A stretch of DNA of 64,000 bases from Nocardioides cavernaquae (GCF_003600895.1 NZ_QYRP01000002.1:2914001-2978000), one strand, 5' to 3'; positions 25,685 to 40,423 are shown, counted from the first letter of the stretch. Program-made: numbers and translations. Notes: generated by a model not told the origin, from the sequence alone.

Positions 25685-26326
25685 GTGCTGATCCGACCTG
25701 CCCTTGCCGCCCTCCTTCTGCTGCCTGCGCTTGCATCGTGCGGCGCTGACGGGACGGAGGAGCCGAAGTCCGATGCTGAAGCGTGCACCTACACGAAGGA
25801 CGGCCAGGAGCCGGCCCGTGACGTGAAGCTCCCGCCCGGGACGCCGGATCACAGCGGCAAGGTCGCGGTGACGATGAAGACGACGGTCGGAGATCTGCAC
25901 CTGTCGCTCGATGCGAAGAACAAGCCGTGCACGGTCAACTCGTTCCTGTCCCTCGTCAAGCAGGACTACTACGACAAGACGGGGTGCCACCGCATCGGCC
26001 ACGACGCGCCGTACCTCTTCCTGCAGTGCGGCGACCCGACGTTCTCCGGCTACGGCGGGCCGGGCTACACGATTCCTGACGAGCTGACCGGCGACGAGAC
26101 GTACGCGGCCGGCACGCTCGCGATGGCCCGTACCCAGTCGCCCAACAGTGGGGGCAGCCAGTTCTTCATGGTCTACGGCAACTCCACGTGGCCGCCGGAC
26201 TACGCCACCTTCGGCACGTTCGACTCCTCGAGCATCCGGATCCTCCAGGGCGTGGGCGCCAAGGGCTCCGACGGCAACGAGCACCCCAACGAGAAGGTGG
26301 ACATCACCGACATCGTGGTGCGCTGA
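25685..26326 (+). CDS. Cyclophilin-type peptidyl-prolyl isomerase, lipoprotein
   Basis: A 213-aa protein. The GTG at 25685 gives a lipoprotein signal (LAALLLLPALASCG). The cyclophilin domain spans about residues 55-212: TTVGDLHLSLD, YYDKTGCHRIG (the family Arg region has RI), PGYTIPDEL, GTLAMARTQSPNSGGSQFFM and FGTFDSSSIRILQGV. It would catalyse proline cis/trans isomerisation in folding of exported proteins at the outer face of the membrane. TACAGT lies 6 nt before the GTG, so it may also have its own leaderless transcript. It ends 3 nt before the convergent OsmC gene. Confidence 0.88.
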   Translation: MLIRPALAALLLLPALASCGADGTEEPKSDAEACTYTKDGQEPARDVKLPPGTPDHSGKVAVTMKTTVGDLHLSLDAKNKPCTVNSFLSLVKQDYYDKTGCHRIGHDAPYLFLQCGDPTFSGYGGPGYTIPDELTGDETYAAGTLAMARTQSPNSGGSQFFMVYGNSTWPPDYATFGTFDSSSIRILQGVGAKGSDGNEHPNEKVDITDIVVR

Positions 26327-26329
26327 CGG

Positions 26330-26785
26330 TCACTCCACCGGGGGCAGCGTCGGGATCTCGCCAAGCTGCATGATCACAGGCTCCCCTGCCTCGACGGTCC
26401 GGCTGACCGTGCAGATGCGGTCGTGGGTGCGCTGGAGTGCCGACGGCAGGACCGCGCGCGCAGCATCGCCGGCCTCCCCCTCCGGGAAGACAAGGTCGAA
26501 GGTGACCACGATGTCGGCGATGCGGGTCGCGCCGTCCTCGTGCACCTTCATCCCCTCGGCACGTGCCCGGAAGGACTCCGCCGTCGCCCGGCGCGAGGTG
26601 ATCGGGTCGAGCGTGACCGCACCACAGGCGGCGAGCGCGGCCAGGAGCAGCTCCACGGGCGAGAAGTCGGGATCCTCGCCGTTCCCGATCGGGAGGACTC
26701 CCCCGCGCACGTTGGTGGCGCGGAACCGGCTCGGGCCGATCTTCTCCATGTCGACGACGCGGGGCTCCGGCGGCTTCTCAGTCAT
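26330..26785 (-). CDS. OsmC family protein
   Basis: A 151-aa protein with the OsmC fold: an N-terminal beta region (GPSRFRATNVRGGVLPIG), the helix SPVELLLAALAACGAVTLDPI that contains the first redox Cys, and a second Cys in DRICTVSRTVEAG. Family members reduce organic hydroperoxides; assignment to OsmC or Ohr is not possible here. The start is set at MTEKPPEP, which is preceded by TAGTCT and a 7-nt gap (leaderless type). A terminator hairpin for the LysM gene lies just upstream. Confidence 0.85.
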   Translation of the reverse strand: MTEKPPEPRVVDMEKIGPSRFRATNVRGGVLPIGNGEDPDFSPVELLLAALAACGAVTLDPITSRRATAESFRARAEGMKVHEDGATRIADIVVTFDLVFPEGEAGDAARAVLPSALQRTHDRICTVSRTVEAGEPVIMQLGEIPTLPPVE

Positions 26786-26823
26786 GGAGCCGAGACTAGG
26801 CCGCTCAGCCCCGGAAACCACGA

Positions 26824-26854
26824 AGGCGGCGACCCGGTGTCCGGGTCGCCGCCT
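26824..26854 (-). terminator. Terminator of the LysM gene
   Basis: A perfect 14-bp stem (AGGCGGCGACCCGG / CCGGGTCGCCGCCT) with a 3-nt loop, 22 nt past the LysM stop. Confidence 0.8.
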
Positions 26855-26875
26855 CGCGATGGAGCTGGGGTCAGC

Positions 26876-27268
26876 TCACTTGTTCGGGATCTTGAAGACC
26901 TGTCCGGGGTAGATCAGGTCCGGGTTCGGGATGTCGTTGATCCGCGCGATGTCGTGCCAGTCGACGCCGAACCGGGCGCCGATCTCGCTGAGGGTGTCGC
27001 CGGAGACGACGGTGTACTCACGGTGGGGCTTGCGCTTCGGCTTGTGCTCGTCGGCCGGACGAGCCTGCGGTGCCTCGGGGGCCTCGGGGGCCGGCGGGGC
27101 GGGCGCAGCCGGAGCATCGGGCTGGCCGGCATCCTTCTTTGCGGCGTCGGCCTTGTCCTGTGCTTCCTTGGCCTTCGCGGCTGCGTTGTCCGCCTGCGAC
27201 TGCGCGTCCTCGGCAACCTCACCCTTGTCGGTGGTCAGCCCGTCCTTGATCTTGTCCCAGAGGCCCAT
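26876..27268 (-). CDS. LysM-domain protein
   Basis: A 130-aa protein with no signal peptide. It begins MGLWDKIKDGLTTD, continues with a charged Ala/Gln-rich helix (residues 20-55), a Pro/Ala linker, and a C-terminal LysM domain (YTVVSGDTLSEIGARFG...YPGQVFKIPNK). The layout resembles E. coli YgaU/Kbp, a cytoplasmic K+-binding protein with BON and LysM, although no BON domain is evident here. Function unknown. It is divergent from pepN. Confidence 0.8.
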   Translation of the reverse strand: MGLWDKIKDGLTTDKGEVAEDAQSQADNAAAKAKEAQDKADAAKKDAGQPDAPAAPAPPAPEAPEAPQARPADEHKPKRKPHREYTVVSGDTLSEIGARFGVDWHDIARINDIPNPDLIYPGQVFKIPNK

Positions 27269-27351
27269 GTCCTCATCCTTTTCAGCTCGTTGGTCAGCGC
27301 ACCCGATTGCGGGCTGATCCAACTTTCTGCCGATGACCCTAACCCCTCCCC

Positions 27352-27363
27352 TAGGCTCGGAGC
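27352..27363 (+). promoter_or_regulatory. Leaderless -10 box of pepN
   Basis: TAGGCT at 27352-27357, 6 nt before the GTG at 27364, with no ribosome-binding site in between. Confidence 0.5.
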
Positions 27364-29827
<2,464 letters not shown>

Positions 29828-29909
29828 TTGCGCCCGATCGGCGACCTCATTCGGCACTCGGCGGCGTGGGCAGAGGAGATTGTCGGTGGTCACTGTTTGA
29901 CTGTCGGAC

Positions 29910-31286
29910 ATGGAAACGATCGGTCTTCTCCTCCTCGGCCTCGCGCTCGGCGTGGCCCTCGGCTGGCTTGCTGCGCGACAGCGCCTCGAGCCCGCCACCC
30001 CGGCCGTTCCTGTCGAGGACCCGGCGCTGATCCGGGCGCGGCACGACGCCGTCATCGCCGAGCTGCGCCAGCAGGAGTCAGCTGCTCGCGGCCAGGTCGA
30101 GGCGGACCTCGCCGGCGCTCAGGCGACGGTCGACGCCCTGCGCGAGACCGTGCTGGGCCTGCAGGGCGCTCTCGAGTCCGCTCGCGACGAGCACCGCAAC
30201 CTGGTCCGCACCCACCAGGCCGAGCGCCAGGAGCGCGAGCGCACCGAGGCGGGCCAGACCCAGGTCCTCAAGACCCTCACCCCCGTCGCCGAGCAGCTGC
30301 GCGCCATGCAGCGCAAGGTCGATGAGCTCGAGAAGCAGCGCTCCCACCAGCACGGCGAGCTGGCCGAGCAGCTGCGCACGACGCGTCGCACCGCCGAGGA
30401 GTCCCGCAAGGCGGCCGACACCCTCGCGTCCGCGCTGAGCAACAACGCCACCCGTGGCTACTGGGGCGAGACCCAGCTCCGCACGCTGGTCGAGTCAGCG
30501 GGTCTGCTCCACCGGGTCGACTTCGACACCCAGGCCTCCATCCAGGCCGACTCGGGTGCACGACGCCCCGACATGGTCGTCAACCTGCCTGCCGGCAAGC
30601 AGATGGCGATCGACGCCAAGGCGCCCTACACCGCATTCGTCGCCGCCCATCAGGACGGGATCGCTCCCGACCAGCGCCACACGTTGATGACCGAGCACGC
30701 GAAGAAGATCCGCGGCCACGTCGACGCCCTGAGCCACAAGAGCTACTGGACGGGCCTCGACGCCAGCCCGGAGTTCACCGTCGCCTTCATCCCCAATGAG
30801 CAGCTGCTCACGGCGGCTCTCGAGGTCGACCCGTCCCTGCTCGAGTACGCGTTCGGCAAGGGCGTCGTGCTCGCCACCCCGACCAACCTGTGGGCCGTCC
30901 TCAAGACCGTGGCGTTCACCTGGCGCCAGGACGTGCTCACCGAGGACGCCAAGCGCCTCTTCGACCTCGGCCAGGAGCTCTACCGCCGCGTGGTGACGCT
31001 CGCCGAGCACGCCGAGAAGCTCCGCCGTTCGCTGGAGAGCACCGTCGGTCACTACAACCGGTTCGCCAGCTCGCTGGAGACCCGGGTCCTCGTCACCGCC
31101 CGCAAGATCGACCAGATGGACGAGTCCAAGCTGATCCCGGCGCCGCAGCTCATCGAGGAGCGACCCCGTCCGTTGATCAGTGACGACTTCGCGGCCATCG
31201 CTGACCTGGACCGACCCGAGCTCGAGTTCGACACGGTCGACGCGGTGCTGATCGAGGAGCGCCAGGAGCGTCCCGCCGCGGGGTGA
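29910..31286 (+). CDS. rmuC: DNA recombination protein RmuC
   Basis: A 458-aa protein with an N-terminal membrane segment (METIGLLLLGLALGVALGWLAA), a coiled coil from about 40 to 160 rich in Gln, Arg and Glu, and the RmuC nuclease-like domain (GYWGETQLRTLVESAGLL, VVNLPAGKQMAIDAKAPY, ASPEFTVAFIPNEQLL, ATPTNLWAVLKTVAFTW). The DAK motif fits the PD-(D/E)XK-type fold assigned to the family. RmuC limits inversions at short repeats. It lies between pepN and tldD on the same strand but 83 nt and 19 nt away. Confidence 0.93.
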   Translation: METIGLLLLGLALGVALGWLAARQRLEPATPAVPVEDPALIRARHDAVIAELRQQESAARGQVEADLAGAQATVDALRETVLGLQGALESARDEHRNLVRTHQAERQERERTEAGQTQVLKTLTPVAEQLRAMQRKVDELEKQRSHQHGELAEQLRTTRRTAEESRKAADTLASALSNNATRGYWGETQLRTLVESAGLLHRVDFDTQASIQADSGARRPDMVVNLPAGKQMAIDAKAPYTAFVAAHQDGIAPDQRHTLMTEHAKKIRGHVDALSHKSYWTGLDASPEFTVAFIPNEQLLTAALEVDPSLLEYAFGKGVVLATPTNLWAVLKTVAFTWRQDVLTEDAKRLFDLGQELYRRVVTLAEHAEKLRRSLESTVGHYNRFASSLETRVLVTARKIDQMDESKLIPAPQLIEERPRPLISDDFAAIADLDRPELEFDTVDAVLIEERQERPAAG

Positions 31287-31293
31287 GCGCTGT

Positions 31294-31305
31294 TAGGTTC
31301 GAGCC
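31294..31305 (+). promoter_or_regulatory. Leaderless -10 box of tldD
   Basis: TAGGTT at 31294-31299, 6 nt before the ATG at 31306. Confidence 0.5.
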
Positions 31306-32838
31306 ATGACCGCGATCGATCCGTCGTTCACGACATTGCCGTTTCGCCGTCTCGCTGACGCCGCCCTTGAACGCGCTCGCGACCTCGGCGCGACCCACGC
31401 GGACTTCCGCTTCGAGCGGCTCCGGCACCAGCAGCTCTCGGTCCGCGACGCCGTCCTGCAAGGCGCGAGCGACAGCGACGAGACCGGCTTTGCGGTCAGG
31501 GTCATCCACGGCGGCGCGTGGGGCTTTGCCGCGGGCGTCCTGCTGACCACCGACGAGGCGGTGCGCGTCGCGGAGGAAGCCGTGCAGGTGGCCCGCGTGG
31601 CTGCCACCATGACGACCAGCCCGGTCGAGCTCGCGCCGGAGCCGGTCCACGACGACGTCGCCTGGTGCTCCGCTTATCACCTCGATCCGTTCACGGTCCC
31701 CACCGCCTCCAAGGCAGCCGTGCTGATCGACTGGACCGCCCAGCTGCTCCGCAACGATGCGGTCAGCCACGCAACGGCGTCGCTCCAGCAGGTCCTCGAG
31801 AACAAGTTCTACGCCGACCTCGCCGGGACCCGCACCACCCAGCAACGAGTGCGGATTCAGCCGTCGTTCGCCGCGATGGGCAGCCGCGACGGCGCCTTCG
31901 ACTCGATGCGCTCCCTGGCTCCACCCGTCGCCCGCGGCTGGGAATACGTCACCGGGCGTCATGAGGGCCGACCGCTCGACGAGGCCTGGGACTGGGAGGG
32001 CGAGCTCGCCGAGGTTCCCGAGCTCCTGGCCGAGAAGTTGGCCGCTCCGAGTGTTGTCGCCGGCACCTACGACCTCGTCGTCGACCCGTCCAACCTCTGG
32101 CTCACGATCCACGAGTCCATCGGGCACGCCACCGAGCTGGACCGTGCCCTCGGCTACGAGGCCAACTACGCCGGCACTTCCTTCGCAACCTACGACAAGC
32201 TGGGCAGGCTTCAGTACGGATCCCCCGCCATGCACGTCACCGGCGATCGCGTGGTTCGCCACGGCCTGGCCACGATCGGCTACGACGACGAAGGTGTCGC
32301 GACCCAGCAGTGGGACATCGTGCGCGACGGGGTGCTGGTGGGCTACCAGCTCGACCGGCCGATGGCGGCACTCAAACCCGAGCTCAACGACGGCCGGTCC
32401 AACGGATGCGCCTTCGCCGACTCCCCCGCCCACGTGCCGATCCAGCGGATGGCGAACGTCTCCCTGATGGCCTCTCCCGATGGCGGGTCGACGGCCGACC
32501 TGATCGGCCGGGTCGAGGACGGGATCTACGTCGTCGGCGACAAGTCGTGGTCGATCGACATGCAGCGCTTCAACTTCCAGTTCACCGGGCAGCGCTTCTA
32601 CCGGATCCGCGACGGACAGCTCGACGGTCAGCTGCGCGACGTCGCCTACCAGGCGACGACGACCGAGTTCTGGAACTCCCTCGAGGCTGTCGGCGGTCCG
32701 GAGACGTGGGTGCTGGGCGGCGCCTTCAACTGCGGCAAGGCCCAACCGGGGCAGGTCGCAGCCGTCAGTCATGGCTGCCCGACGTCGCTGTTTCGCGGCG
32801 TACGCATCCTCAACACGACCGAGGAGGCAGGGCTGTGA
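31306..32838 (+). CDS. tldD: TldD family metalloprotease
   Basis: A 510-aa protein of full TldD length. The zinc motif HESIGH is at residues 269-274, followed by ATELDRALGYEANYAGTSF as in the family. N-terminal segment DFRFERLRHQQLSVRDAVLQG and C-terminal NCGKAQPGQVAAVSHGCP are also family-like. TldD pairs with TldE/PmbA to form a heteromeric protease that trims unfolded peptides, such as microcin B17 precursor and CcdA. The partner gene follows at once with a GTGA overlap. No peptide substrate gene was recognised nearby. Confidence 0.93.
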   Translation: MTAIDPSFTTLPFRRLADAALERARDLGATHADFRFERLRHQQLSVRDAVLQGASDSDETGFAVRVIHGGAWGFAAGVLLTTDEAVRVAEEAVQVARVAATMTTSPVELAPEPVHDDVAWCSAYHLDPFTVPTASKAAVLIDWTAQLLRNDAVSHATASLQQVLENKFYADLAGTRTTQQRVRIQPSFAAMGSRDGAFDSMRSLAPPVARGWEYVTGRHEGRPLDEAWDWEGELAEVPELLAEKLAAPSVVAGTYDLVVDPSNLWLTIHESIGHATELDRALGYEANYAGTSFATYDKLGRLQYGSPAMHVTGDRVVRHGLATIGYDDEGVATQQWDIVRDGVLVGYQLDRPMAALKPELNDGRSNGCAFADSPAHVPIQRMANVSLMASPDGGSTADLIGRVEDGIYVVGDKSWSIDMQRFNFQFTGQRFYRIRDGQLDGQLRDVAYQATTTEFWNSLEAVGGPETWVLGGAFNCGKAQPGQVAAVSHGCPTSLFRGVRILNTTEEAGL

Positions 32839-34238
32839 TCACGCCTCAGGAGCTCGTCGAACACGCGCTGGCGACCAGCAGCGCCGATGACACCATCGCG
32901 ATCGTCCGCACCGGCTCGCGCGCCAACCTGCGCTGGGCCAACAACACCCTCACGACCAACGGCAGCACGCGCGACCTCACGGTCACCGTCATCGCCTTCG
33001 TACGCCGGGCGGCGGGCCCCGGCGGGTCCGGCGGGACCTGCACCGGCTCGGTCACGGGGTCCGCGACGACCCGCGAGCAGGTGTCGGCGCTCGTCGAGGC
33101 AGCGACCGCTGCCGCACGCGATGCGGAGGCGGCGGAGGACGCTGCCGACCTGGTCGCGGGCGGCGCCGCAGCGGACTGGGACGAGCCTCCCGCCACGACG
33201 TCCATCGGTGTCTACGAGACCTTCGCTCCCGCCCTCGGAGAGGCGTTCCAGCGGGCAGCCGGCGAGCAGCGGATCCTCTACGGCTTCGTCGACCACCTCG
33301 TCACCACGACGTACCTCGGGTCGACGACCGGGCTCCGGCTCCGTCACGCCCAGCCGACCGGTCACTACGGGTGCACCGGCAAGACCGCCGATCTGTCGAC
33401 GAGCGCCTGGGTCGGCGGTGCCACGCGCGACTTCGCCGACATCGATGCCACCGCGATGGATGCCGAGCTCGCCCAGCGGCTGGCATGGGGAGCGCGGCGC
33501 GTCGACCTGCTTGCGGGACGCTACGACACCGTGCTCCCGCCGACCGCCGTCGCCGACCTGATGATCGACGCCTACTGGGAGGCGGGTGCCCGGGTGGCTC
33601 ACGAGGGCGAGACCGTCTTCAGCCGCACCGGTGGCGGCACCCGCATCGGCGAGCGGATCGTCCGGCCCGAGGTTCAGCTCTGGTCCGACCCGAGCCGCTC
33701 CGGACTGGCCTGCGCCCCGTTCGTGACCGCGGCGTCGTCGGGCAACATGAGCAGCGTTTTCGACAACGGCCTCCCGCTCGCTCGCACCGACTGGATCCGC
33801 GACGGGGAGCTCGCAGCCCTGCTCCAGACGCGCCACAGTGCCGCGCTCACCGGCCAGCCGGTCACGCCGTACGTCGACAACCTGGTGCTGGAGGTCAACG
33901 GAGGGGCCGGGGACGTCCGTGACCTGGCCGCCGGCATGGAGCGGGGCCTCCTGCTCACCTGTCTCTGGTACATCCGCGAGGTCGATCCGCAGACGCTGCT
34001 GCTGACCGGCCTCACGCGCGACGGCGTCTATCTCGTCGAAGGCGGTGAGATCGTGGGCGCTGTGAACAACTTCCGGTTCAACGAGAGCCCGGTCGAGCTG
34101 CTCAACCGGTTCACGCATGCATCCGCCACCGTGCCGAGCTTCAGCCGCGAGTGGGGCGACGACTACTTCAGCCGCACGGCGACGCCGGCCCTCCGGATCC
34201 CCGACTTCAACATGTCGAGCGTCTCGCAGGCGCTGTAG
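32835..34238 (+). CDS. tldE: TldE/PmbA family protein, partner of TldD
   Basis: A 467-aa homologue of TldD without the HExxxH motif, as expected of the TldE (PmbA) subunit. Family features include RWANNTLTTNGSTRDL near the start, SGNMSSVFDNGLPLARTDWI in the middle and ETLLLTGLTRDGVYLVEGGEI-type sequence near the end (here DPQTLLLTGLTRDGVYL). The GTG start overlaps the tldD stop by 4 nt. A run of Gly/Pro around residue 65 (RRAAGPGGSGGTC) is a small insertion. It should bind TldD in the cytosol. Confidence 0.9.
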   Translation: MITPQELVEHALATSSADDTIAIVRTGSRANLRWANNTLTTNGSTRDLTVTVIAFVRRAAGPGGSGGTCTGSVTGSATTREQVSALVEAATAAARDAEAAEDAADLVAGGAAADWDEPPATTSIGVYETFAPALGEAFQRAAGEQRILYGFVDHLVTTTYLGSTTGLRLRHAQPTGHYGCTGKTADLSTSAWVGGATRDFADIDATAMDAELAQRLAWGARRVDLLAGRYDTVLPPTAVADLMIDAYWEAGARVAHEGETVFSRTGGGTRIGERIVRPEVQLWSDPSRSGLACAPFVTAASSGNMSSVFDNGLPLARTDWIRDGELAALLQTRHSAALTGQPVTPYVDNLVLEVNGGAGDVRDLAAGMERGLLLTCLWYIREVDPQTLLLTGLTRDGVYLVEGGEIVGAVNNFRFNESPVELLNRFTHASATVPSFSREWGDDYFSRTATPALRIPDFNMSSVSQAL

Positions 34239-34251
34239 GAGCGGGCACCGC

Positions 34252-34695
34252 TCAGAAGCTCAGGCGACTGGGGGCAAGCACGAGGAACGCCGCGAGGAGC
34301 GCGATCGAGACCGACCAGATCATCACGCGCCGCAGCGGGCGCGCGCGGCGGCGACGGCCAGGACCGGTCCGCACATCCGCCGGACGGGGCCGGTAGATCG
34401 GGAGCTGCTCCTGGGCCGGTGCACCGCCTTGCGCAGGCACGTCGGGAGTAGCAGGCGACCTGAGGGAGGCGAGCCATGCCGGGAGCTCGAGCTCTGCCTC
34501 CGCAAGCGTCACCTGGGCGTGGCGGGCCGGGGGCCCGGTCGGCTCCGGCTCCGCGGGAGCGGCCGGCGGGTTCCAGTTCCGTGGCGGCGGGACCGCCCGG
34601 TCGAACGGCAACCGGCACATCACGCAACGCACGGCGTCACCCGGTGACGTCGTGCCACACCACTGGCACTGCTGCTCATCCACGACGATTGTCAT
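34252..34695 (-). CDS. Zinc-ribbon protein with C-terminal membrane anchor, hypothetical
   Basis: A 147-aa protein. The N-terminus has CQWCGTT and CVMCRLPF, a CxxC/CxxC ribbon. A Pro-rich middle contains VTLAEAELELPAWLASLRS. The C-terminus has Arg-rich RRRRARPLRR followed by one hydrophobic helix (VMIWSVSIALLAAFLVL) and a short tail, so it is tail-anchored with the ribbon in the cytosol. Function unknown. It is convergent with tldE, 13 nt away. Confidence 0.65.
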   Translation of the reverse strand: MTIVVDEQQCQWCGTTSPGDAVRCVMCRLPFDRAVPPPRNWNPPAAPAEPEPTGPPARHAQVTLAEAELELPAWLASLRSPATPDVPAQGGAPAQEQLPIYRPRPADVRTGPGRRRRARPLRRVMIWSVSIALLAAFLVLAPSRLSF

Positions 34696-34704
34696 CCTCG
34701 ACGT

Positions 34705-36024
34705 CTACGCTCCATACGGCTCGCGTGTCAGGCGGAAGGTCGCCAGATCGAGGTGGCTGACGCTCCCACTCTCAGAGCGTACGACCCGGAGTTGCTCCCC
34801 CGCTTGGTAACCCCAAATTCCGACGATGCGGTCGCCGTCGAACCGGTAGCGGTACTGCTCGGCCCCGTTCACCCGCACGACCAGGTCAGCTCCTTCTGCA
34901 GAGAACACATGAGGTGTGTTCCCCCAGTGCCACACGCCCAGCAGCTCGGCGTACTCCGCAGGGACGGCGACCGTCGGCCGCCACGGCGCAGGCACGGTGG
35001 GTTCCCAGGTCTCCATCTCCTCCAGCATCCCGGCAAGCGTGCTCGCGGTGCGCACGCCTGTGGTGCCGTTGCAGAGCATCACCGCTCCCGTGCGACGCTG
35101 CGGGTCGACGAAGCAGCCCGCCACGAATCCCGGCATCGAACCGGTGTGGCCGACGAGCGTGCCGGAGCCACCGGGCCACAGCTGCAGCCCCAGCCCGTGG
35201 GCCTGCGTGAGACCAGCGCCTGGAGTCCCTGCGCGCGGTGTGGCCATCAGGCCGAGCATGTCGCGCGGCAGCACATCCGGGTGGCCGTCGAGAAGGAACC
35301 GGGTGTAGCCGGTGAGGTCCGACAGCGTGCTCCAGAGCTGCCCTGCCGGGGCCATGGCACCCGTGTCCGTGTGCGGTTCGGGGCTCAGCGTGCCGGCATA
35401 CGGGTGCACGCTGAATCCCTGCGCATGCGGCTTCAGCGGCTCGTACGTCGTGCGGTTCATGCCGAGTGGAGCGAGGACGCGAGTGCGCAGCGCCTCCCAC
35501 CACGACTGCCCGTGCACCTGCGCGACCACCTCGCCGAGAAGCCCGTAGCCCAGGTTGGAGTAGTGGAACCGCTCGCCGCGGCCGAAGACCCCATGGGCGG
35601 AGGCGTTGGACGCGGCGAGCTCCTCGAAGCTCCCGCCATCACGCCGCTCCCACCACTCCCCTGCCGGCTCCGCGGGAAGTCCGCCATCGTGGACGAGCAA
35701 CTCGCGGAGGCTCCGGTCGGCGAACGGCACGTCTGCGCCGAGCCACCTCGACGCCCGATCCTCCAGCGACGCCACACCGTCGACGACGAGCTGCATGACC
35801 AGGACCGCGGTGAACGTCTTGGTGATGGAGCCAATCCGGTACTGGACGTCGAGCGGGTCACCCGGCACGTCGCCATATCCGGCGGACCAGACGAGCCGGC
35901 CCTCACGCAGCAGCGCCGCAACCACGGAGGGCAGGCGGCCTTCCACCTGCACGGCGGCAAGCCGGGCAAGCAGCCGGCGCTCGGTGAGCGGAGCGATGCG
36001 GACGACGGAAAGCGGAGCGCTCAT
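34705..36024 (-). CDS. Serine hydrolase (class C beta-lactamase-like)
   Basis: A 439-aa protein starting MSAPLSVVRIAPLTERR; the frame is open far upstream but homology-like sequence begins here. The family triad is visible: SITK (Ser66-Lys69), YSNLGYG (Tyr near 158) and GHTGSMPG in the KTG position. The C-terminal about 100 residues form a beta domain (YRYRFDGDRIVGIW). No signal peptide is seen, so it is probably cytosolic. Members include esterases and D-aminopeptidases; beta-lactam hydrolysis is not implied. Confidence 0.85.
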   Translation of the reverse strand: MSAPLSVVRIAPLTERRLLARLAAVQVEGRLPSVVAALLREGRLVWSAGYGDVPGDPLDVQYRIGSITKTFTAVLVMQLVVDGVASLEDRASRWLGADVPFADRSLRELLVHDGGLPAEPAGEWWERRDGGSFEELAASNASAHGVFGRGERFHYSNLGYGLLGEVVAQVHGQSWWEALRTRVLAPLGMNRTTYEPLKPHAQGFSVHPYAGTLSPEPHTDTGAMAPAGQLWSTLSDLTGYTRFLLDGHPDVLPRDMLGLMATPRAGTPGAGLTQAHGLGLQLWPGGSGTLVGHTGSMPGFVAGCFVDPQRRTGAVMLCNGTTGVRTASTLAGMLEEMETWEPTVPAPWRPTVAVPAEYAELLGVWHWGNTPHVFSAEGADLVVRVNGAEQYRYRFDGDRIVGIWGYQAGEQLRVVRSESGSVSHLDLATFRLTREPYGA

Positions 36025-36153
36025 GGAGGGAGCCTGTCGGAGCGTCGAACTGTTCGCAACAGATTGGCAACGGAGGCACCGCGGCCCTTCCGCGCCGTGG
36101 CTACCGGTCAGTAGGTTCCGGCTGTTACCTCCGTCACACTCCCAGGAGATCGC

Positions 36154-37374
36154 ATGCACCTGCCCCGCCCGCTCGCCGTCCTGCTCGGCGCGACACCGAT
36201 CGTCGCCGCTGGACTCGTCGCCCTCCCCCTCACCGCTGCCCACGCCGACGGTCCGGGCGTCGGCACTCCGTGGGTCGTCTCCGTCGGCGACTCCTACATC
36301 TCGGGTGAGGGCGGTCGCTGGGCCGGCAACACCAACAACGGCGAGTCGATCCACGACGCCGGCGGCAACGCGACGTACCTCGACAACCCCGCGCACACCG
36401 CCGAGGCGATCAACCGGTGTCACCGGAGCACCGCGGCAGAGGTGCACATCGGTGGTGCCGCCAGCAGCATCAACCTGGCCTGCTCCGGCGCGAAGACCGG
36501 CACCGTCGCTGCCGACTCCAGCGGGTACTTCAAGCCCGGCCTCGACTTCTACGACAACGGCGCGGGCAAGCAGGGCCAGGCCAAGATGCTGCAGGCCTTC
36601 GCCACCACCCACAACGTGAAGATGGTCGCGGTCTCCATCGGCGGCAACGACTTCAACTTCGCCGGCATCGTCCAGCAGTGCGTGACCGACTTCCTCGGGT
36701 CGCCGACCTGGTGGAAGGACTACTGCAAGGACGACGCGATCGTCACCAACGCCATGTCGTCCGCCAACGTGAGTGCGCAGCGGGCAAAGATCGCCACCGC
36801 GTTCCAGAACATCCGCACCGCCATGCGCAACGCCGGGTACGCCGACAACTCGTGGACGCTGCTCGTGCAGAACTACATGTCGCCCCTGCCCAACGGTGCG
36901 GGCATCCGCTACTCGGAGAGCGGCTACTCGCGGCAGAACACCGGCGGCTGCGGGTTCTGGAACGCCGATGCCGACTACGCCAACAACACCCTGCTGCCTA
37001 CGATCAACGGCGCAGTGACCGGCGCGATCAGCGACTCGGGACTGACCAACACCAAGACCCTCAACGTCGCCAACGCCTTCACCGGCCGTCGTCTCTGCGA
37101 GAGCACGGTCGGGCTCTACGAGGAGAAGGGCCTGTCCAGCTGGACCAACGCGGGCGCGGTCGACAAGACCGAGTGGATCAGCACCATCCGCACGGCGACC
37201 GCGACGGGGAACTACTACATCCAGGAGTCCCTGCACCCGAACTTCTGGGGCCAGAAGGCTCTGCGCAACTGCGTCCGCCAGGCCTGGAACGCGGGAGTCC
37301 CGAAGAGCGGCAGCTGTGTGCGGGGTGCGAACGGGTTCAACGCCAGCGGTGAGCCCAACATGACGCTGCAGTGA
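36154..37374 (+). CDS. Secreted SGNH/GDSL-family hydrolase
   Basis: A 406-aa protein with a Sec signal (LAVLLGATPIVAAGLVALPLTAAHA). SGNH blocks are VSVGDSYISGEG (Ser47), ACSGAK, SIGGNDFNF and QESLHPNFWG, where Glu replaces the usual Asp two residues before Leu-His. Eight or so Cys suggest disulfides. It is likely an extracellular esterase or lipase. An AGGAG precedes the ATG, and TAGGTT further upstream may be its -10. It is divergent from the serine hydrolase gene. Confidence 0.85.
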   Translation: MHLPRPLAVLLGATPIVAAGLVALPLTAAHADGPGVGTPWVVSVGDSYISGEGGRWAGNTNNGESIHDAGGNATYLDNPAHTAEAINRCHRSTAAEVHIGGAASSINLACSGAKTGTVAADSSGYFKPGLDFYDNGAGKQGQAKMLQAFATTHNVKMVAVSIGGNDFNFAGIVQQCVTDFLGSPTWWKDYCKDDAIVTNAMSSANVSAQRAKIATAFQNIRTAMRNAGYADNSWTLLVQNYMSPLPNGAGIRYSESGYSRQNTGGCGFWNADADYANNTLLPTINGAVTGAISDSGLTNTKTLNVANAFTGRRLCESTVGLYEEKGLSSWTNAGAVDKTEWISTIRTATATGNYYIQESLHPNFWGQKALRNCVRQAWNAGVPKSGSCVRGANGFNASGEPNMTLQ

Positions 37375-37394
37375 TGCTGCGTTGACACCCTGCC

Positions 37395-37441
37395 GGACGT
37401 CATGCGGAGGGTGCCGTGGAGTGCACCTCCGCATGACGTCC
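37395..37441. terminator. Bidirectional terminator between SGNH hydrolase and gcvP
   Basis: A 16-bp perfect stem, arms 37395-37410 (GGACGTCATGCGGAGG) and 37426-37441, with the loop able to pair further. Confidence 0.8.
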
Positions 37442-37449
37442 TGCAGGAG

Positions 37450-40335
<2,886 letters not shown>

Positions 40336-40354
40336 GGCGATCTCCTGGAAATGC

Positions 40355-40368
40355 GTCCCACGTGGGAC
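40355..40368 (-). repeat. 14-bp palindrome in the gcvP leader
   Basis: GTCCCACGTGGGAC lies between the riboswitch aptamer and the gcvP ribosome site, ending 9 nt before AGGAG on the mRNA. It could be part of the riboswitch expression platform. Confidence 0.45.
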
Positions 40369-40423
40369 GGGTCGGGTCGAGTCGCCTCCCCCTCTGTCAC
40401 CCCACGCCCGCACGCGGCGAGGT

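Noticed and set aside
34705..37434. A 909-codon fusion reading of the serine hydrolase
   Set aside because: The upstream 470 residues are antisense to the SGNH hydrolase; true similarity starts at 36024.
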